35,948 nucleotides of DNA from JBOGJG01 sp050747825. Lineage in GTDB: Bacteria; Acidobacteriota; UBA6911; RPQK01; JBOGJG01. The position numbers and the translations under genes are program-made. This document shows, in pieces, positions 32,814-35,948 of the stretch. The number at the start of each line of letters is the position of its first letter. Positions within the stretch are counted from its first letter, which is position 1. Where the stretch lies: the NCBI GenBank assembly GCA_050747825.1, contig JBOGJG010000247.1:1-35948 (forward strand). The letters run 5' to 3'. The notes beneath the pieces were generated by a model, which saw only the letters and a program-made list of their open reading frames with translations, did no database searches and was not told the origin of the DNA.

Positions 32814-33541
32814 AAACTCGAACCTTTTCCTGCCTCACTCTCCGCCCAAATACTCCCGCCATGTCTTGCCATAATTTCCTGGCAAAAAGCTAAGCCCAAT
32901 CCTACTCCCTCTTCTCCGGCCGTAGACCTGACGCTGATTTGGGCCAAAGGCTCAAAAATGCGTTTCAGTTCCTTTGGGGGAATGCCCTGTCCCTGGTCTT
33001 TTACCGCAATCAGCACCTTCCTTTGTTCCTGGCTGGCTTCAACCAGAACTGCGGTATGGGGATGAGAAAACTTGATAGCATTGGTGAGAAGATTATTCAG
33101 CACCTGTTGCAGGCGGGGACCGTCGGCCAAAATGGAGGGCAAGCCGCCGTTATGTCTGAGCGTCACCGTAATGCTCTTCCTTTCGGCCAGAGGCCGGTTC
33201 AAATCCAGGCTCGCATGAATGATCGGAAGTAGATCAGTATCGGCTATATCCAGGGAGAACTCGCCGCTTTCGATGCGGTGAAAGTCCAGCAGGTCGCTCA
33301 CCATGCGAAGGAGAAAGCGGCTCGACGAGTGGATTTGAGCAAGAGCGCGCAGCTGCTCTTCCTGCAAAACCTGGGCCGCGCTTTCCAGCAGCAGACGGCT
33401 GTGAACTGCAATGATGCCCAGCGGATTGCGCAGATCGTGCGCGGCCTTAGCCATAAACTCGTTCTTCTTCTTACTAACCTTCTCGAGTTCGATTAGCTGC
33501 CTAGTCAGAGCCTGCAATTCGCGAGTGAGCTCCTCCTTCAT
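32768..33541 (-). CDS. Soluble sensor histidine kinase without sensor domain
   Basis: A two-component histidine kinase that begins with a short coiled coil (MKEELTRELQALTRQLIELEK) and no membrane segment or PAS/GAF domain. The phospho-acceptor H-box is FMAKAAHDLRNPLGII (His35 from this start). The HATPase has the N-box NNLLTNAIKFS, G1 DQGQGIP, F-box FEPL and G2 GVGLGLAF. With the ATG at 33541 it has 257 residues; a TTG at 33589 would add 16. No response regulator is adjacent. It is convergent with the suf operon. Input and partner are unknown; a sensing partner protein could supply the signal. Confidence 0.88.
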   Translation of the reverse strand: MKEELTRELQALTRQLIELEKVSKKKNEFMAKAAHDLRNPLGIIAVHSRLLLESAAQVLQEEQLRALAQIHSSSRFLLRMVSDLLDFHRIESGEFSLDIADTDLLPIIHASLDLNRPLAERKSITVTLRHNGGLPSILADGPRLQQVLNNLLTNAIKFSHPHTAVLVEASQEQRKVLIAVKDQGQGIPPKELKRIFEPLAQISVRSTAGEEGVGLGLAFCQEIMARHGGSIWAESEAGKGSSFYLLLRIRTSSAGMT

Positions 33542-33846
33542 GCTTGGCTGTGCATCATAAGGGAAATAGCCACTGCTTGACAACCACAAGTCGAGCGCGG
33601 TATAAATTTTTGGTTAAATCTCAGTGACGAAGGAACTTGAGTCTCAGAGTGCATCGAAACAAGAGGCGATTCGCTTTTTATCCCCCGTTTCCATTTGAAC
33701 CAGTGGTTCGGTAGAATTGCTTTGATCAGAGGCATAGCCAGCCCGGGGCTTATCCCCCAAAGACATTTTGGCGATTTGCCCGCAAGAGGGCGTTTTATAG
33801 TTCATGAAATATTTAAAAAACAGATAAATAGAGGAGGTTCTATTAC
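33542..33846. other. Intergenic region between histidine kinase and rpsA
   Basis: About 305 bp between divergent genes. Contents: an AT-rich segment just before rpsA (33800-33840); a TATAGT hexamer (33796-33801) that could be a -10 for rpsA with no convincing -35; a small GCCC...GGGC hairpin (33778-33791) of uncertain meaning; and the rpsA ribosome binding site. A 53-codon minus-strand frame (33644-33805) was considered and not accepted. No operator or riboswitch is recognised. Confidence 0.5.
33831..33837 (+). promoter_or_regulatory. Strong ribosome binding site of rpsA
   Basis: GAGGAGG is followed by 9 nt and the rpsA ATG at 33847. It is a near-perfect Shine-Dalgarno, in contrast to the many genes in this window that lack one. 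Confidence 0.85.
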
Positions 33847-35646
33847 ATGTCTTTAACTGCCGATAGCAACAAAGTGGAGGGAGCCAAGCAGGCCGCAACG
33901 GCTTCCTCCCGACAACCCCGACCCCAGGCTCCCGTTATCGAGGATTCGGGTAATTTGGATTACAAGGAGCTTATGGACGCCTACGACGGGAGTTTTAAAA
34001 ACATTTCCGAAGGAGAGGTCGTCACGGGGCGAGTGGTGAAAATCACCGAAGCGAACGTTGTTATCGACGTGGGCTATAAATCCGAAGGCGTTATCTCCAT
34101 CGGCGAATTCATCGGTGAGGACGGAGTCCTCGAGGTGAAGCCCGGCGATAAGGTCGATGTGCTGCTGGAGAGCACCGAAAATCGCGACGGCTATGTCGTG
34201 CTCTCGCGCGAGAAGGCCGAACGTATGAAAATCTGGGACGTCATCGAGAAGGCCTACCAGGATCAGTCCATTATTGTTGGCCGTGTGATTGAAAGAATTA
34301 AGGGAGGCCTTTCCGTGGATGTGGGAGTTCGTGCTTTTCTGCCCGGCTCCCAGGTGGACCTCCATCCCACCCGCAACCTCGACAGCTTCCGCGGCGAAGA
34401 GCTGCGCATGCGCGTGATTAAGGTTAACCGGCGCCGGGGTAACATCGTCCTGTCACGCAAAGCGGTTCTGGAAGAAGAGCATTACAAGCAGAAGGAGGAA
34501 ACGCTCCGGGATCTCGAAGAAGGCAAGATTGTCAGTGGTGTCATCAAGAACATCACCGACTATGGCGCCTTTGTCGATCTGGGCGGGATCGACGGTCTCC
34601 TGCACATTACCGATATGTCCTGGGGACGCGTGAATCACCCCTCTGATCTCTTCGAAGTGGGCCAGGAAATTCAGGTAAAGATCCTGAAGTTCGATCGGCT
34701 GGAAGAAAAGGTGTCACTTGGATATAAGCAGCTTACGGGTGATCCGTGGCTGAGCGCCGCCCGGCGCTACACGGTCGGCTCGCGGGTGAACGCCAAAGTG
34801 GTCAGTCTGACTGACTATGGCGCCTTCGTTGAGCTCGAAGAGGGCGTTGAAGGTTTGATCCATATCTCAGAAATGACCTGGAACAAGCGGATCAAGCATC
34901 CTTCCAAGCTGCTGGAAGTGGGGAGTGATGTGGAAGCCGTTGTGCTGGACCTGGACGCCGAAGGCCGGCGAATTTCACTCGGGATCAAGCAGACCGAGCC
35001 CAATCCATGGGACGTGATCGCCGAAAAGTATGCGATCAACTCGGTCGTGACCGGGACGGTCCGCAATCTGACCGACTTCGGCGCTTTCATTGAGGTTGAG
35101 GAAGGAGTGGACGGACTCGTCCATATTTCCGATCTGAGCTGGACCAAGAAGATCAATCATCCCTCCGAAGTGCTCAAGAAAGGGCAGAAGGTCAATGCCG
35201 TAGTCTTGAATGTTGAGGCTGAGAATCAGCGACTATCCCTGGGCATTAAGCAGCTCGAGCCCGACAAATGGGAGGAGTTTTTCTCGCAGCACCAGATCGG
35301 CGACGTTGTCCCCGGAAGGATTGTTCGGCTCACCAGTTTTGGAGCCTTTGTTGAACTGACAGAGGGCGTGGAGGGCCTGTGCCACGTGTCTGAGCTGGAT
35401 GAAAGGCACATCCAGAACCCGGAAGATCATTTTCAGGTCGGGCAGGAGTTGGATATCAAGATCATCAAGATGAACCTGCTGGAGCGGAAAATCGGCCTTT
35501 CAATTCGGGCCCTGAAGGAAGTGGATGACAGGGAAGACGCCTGGTCCTATTCGTCTGAGAAGGCAACGACTTCGATTGGCGATATTGCAGGCGATCAGCT
35601 CAAGGAATTGGGGAAGAAAAGAGGAGGCGGTGATGACGAAAGCTGA
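33847..35646 (+). CDS. rpsA: 30S ribosomal protein S1
   Basis: S1 binds mRNA on the 30S subunit and unwinds it for initiation. The 599 residues contain six S1 OB-fold repeats starting near residues 56, 144, 225, 310, 397 and 484, four of which carry the RNA-binding FGAF/YGAF motif (for example NITDYGAFVDLGGIDGLLH). A 55-residue, polar N-terminal extension precedes them. The C-terminus is a charged tail. The last 14 bp overlap the HU/IHF-type gene, so the two form an operon like rpsA-ihfB in Proteobacteria. Confidence 0.97.
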   Translation: MSLTADSNKVEGAKQAATASSRQPRPQAPVIEDSGNLDYKELMDAYDGSFKNISEGEVVTGRVVKITEANVVIDVGYKSEGVISIGEFIGEDGVLEVKPGDKVDVLLESTENRDGYVVLSREKAERMKIWDVIEKAYQDQSIIVGRVIERIKGGLSVDVGVRAFLPGSQVDLHPTRNLDSFRGEELRMRVIKVNRRRGNIVLSRKAVLEEEHYKQKEETLRDLEEGKIVSGVIKNITDYGAFVDLGGIDGLLHITDMSWGRVNHPSDLFEVGQEIQVKILKFDRLEEKVSLGYKQLTGDPWLSAARRYTVGSRVNAKVVSLTDYGAFVELEEGVEGLIHISEMTWNKRIKHPSKLLEVGSDVEAVVLDLDAEGRRISLGIKQTEPNPWDVIAEKYAINSVVTGTVRNLTDFGAFIEVEEGVDGLVHISDLSWTKKINHPSEVLKKGQKVNAVVLNVEAENQRLSLGIKQLEPDKWEEFFSQHQIGDVVPGRIVRLTSFGAFVELTEGVEGLCHVSELDERHIQNPEDHFQVGQELDIKIIKMNLLERKIGLSIRALKEVDDREDAWSYSSEKATTSIGDIAGDQLKELGKKRGGGDDES

Positions 35647-35908
35647 ACTGGTGGACGAAGTCGCCAGGACTTCGGACATGAGCAAGAAGGATGCCGAGAC
35701 GATCGTTCAGACCGTGCTGGACAGCATCATCGATTCGCTAAAAGCCGGTGAGAAGGTTGAGCTGCGCGGTTTTGGAAGTTTTCGCCTGCGGGAGAGGGCG
35801 TCACGCCTGGGGCGTAATCCCAAGACCGGCGAAAAAGTCCATGTCCCGGCCAAGAAAGTGCCCTACTTTAAGCCGGGAAAAGAACTGAAAGAGTTGATCA
35901 ATCTTTAA
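35633..35908 (+). CDS. HU/IHF-family DNA-bending protein
   Basis: A 91-residue nucleoid protein: two N-terminal helices (MTKAELVDEVARTSDMSKKDAETIVQ), the conserved RGFGSFRLR strand, and the DNA-intercalating arm GRNPKTGEKVHVPAKKVPYFKPGKEL. The frame is open farther upstream (35525), but ATG 35633 has GAGGAGG five nt before it and gives the normal length. It lies in the rpsA operon, where IHF-beta (ihfB) is found in Proteobacteria. The sequence cannot decide between HU and IHF-beta. Confidence 0.95.
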   Translation: MTKAELVDEVARTSDMSKKDAETIVQTVLDSIIDSLKAGEKVELRGFGSFRLRERASRLGRNPKTGEKVHVPAKKVPYFKPGKELKELINL

Positions 35909-35910
35909 CG

Positions 35911-35948
35911 GGTGGCAGGTGGCGGGTGGCAGGTGGCCGGTGGCAGGA
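35911..35948. repeat. 7-bp tandem repeat GGTGGCN
   Basis: Five consecutive copies of GGTGGC plus a variable base (A, G, A, C, A) begin two bases after the HU/IHF stop and run into the window edge, so the true length is unknown. It lies right after the stop codon, where a terminator might be expected. Confidence 0.85.

Noticed and set aside
33644..33805. 53-codon minus-strand frame upstream of the histidine kinase
   Set aside because: No ribosome binding site or family features. It overlaps the probable rpsA promoter region.
35525..35632. N-terminal extension of the HU/IHF gene
   Set aside because: Lies inside rpsA and lacks family similarity; ATG 35633 has a strong ribosome binding site.

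Overview
The window looks like a chromosomal segment from an Acidobacteriota bacterium, probably close to the replication origin. The best lineage clue is the secreted von Willebrand A protein at 17540-18538, which matches the VWFA-related family that is abundant in Acidobacteriota. The mix of housekeeping genes with periplasmic multihaem and PQQ-type proteins fits this. The assignment is inference. No tRNA, rRNA, CRISPR array, insertion sequence or phage gene was seen.

Layout. 1-4470 (minus strand): mnmG-rsmG and parA-parB, with a perfect 16-bp parS site between the two pairs and a long intrinsic terminator after parB. This is the classical origin-proximal gene order. 4479-5560 (plus): selD, whose start is hidden behind an in-frame TGA read as selenocysteine. 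It shares a 29-bp palindromic divergent promoter with mnmG. 5592-7309: a Phd/VapC toxin-antitoxin pair, a CrcB fluoride channel with a DUF190 partner, and a small hypothetical gene. 7435-10642 (plus): the catalytic chain of methylmalonyl-CoA mutase overlapping two oligopeptide-type ABC ATPases. 10635-14212: a degenerate amidohydrolase, 3-methyladenine glycosylase Tag, and a MacA-like adaptor with its ATPase but no permease. 14292-17510: moeA-moaC (molybdenum cofactor) facing sppA.

17540-26371: an envelope-oriented accessory region. It holds the VWA protein, a frameshifted cytochrome P460 remnant, a lactonase-type amidohydrolase, a secreted tandem alpha/beta-hydrolase, and, divergently, a PA14-pentahaem cytochrome c followed by a secreted beta-propeller dehydrogenase-like protein. 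Together these could hydrolyse and oxidise a carbohydrate and pass electrons to a cytochrome. 26463-32649 is a complete SUF iron-sulfur assembly operon (Rrf2 regulator, sufB, sufC, sufD, sufS, sufU, sufT) with a recognisable Rrf2/IscR-type operator. A 54-codon membrane ORF may follow it. A soluble histidine kinase, ribosomal protein S1 (rpsA) and an HU/IHF gene close the window.

A cross-cutting signal is that many genes that begin a transcription unit have a TANNNT -10-like hexamer ending only 6-9 nt before the start codon and no Shine-Dalgarno. Several internal genes have clear purine-rich ribosome binding sites. This suggests frequent leaderless transcription. Notable gene-level oddities are the Sec-containing SelD, the P460 frameshift, an alpha/beta-hydrolase with an inactivated first domain, and an amidohydrolase missing its HxH metal motif.
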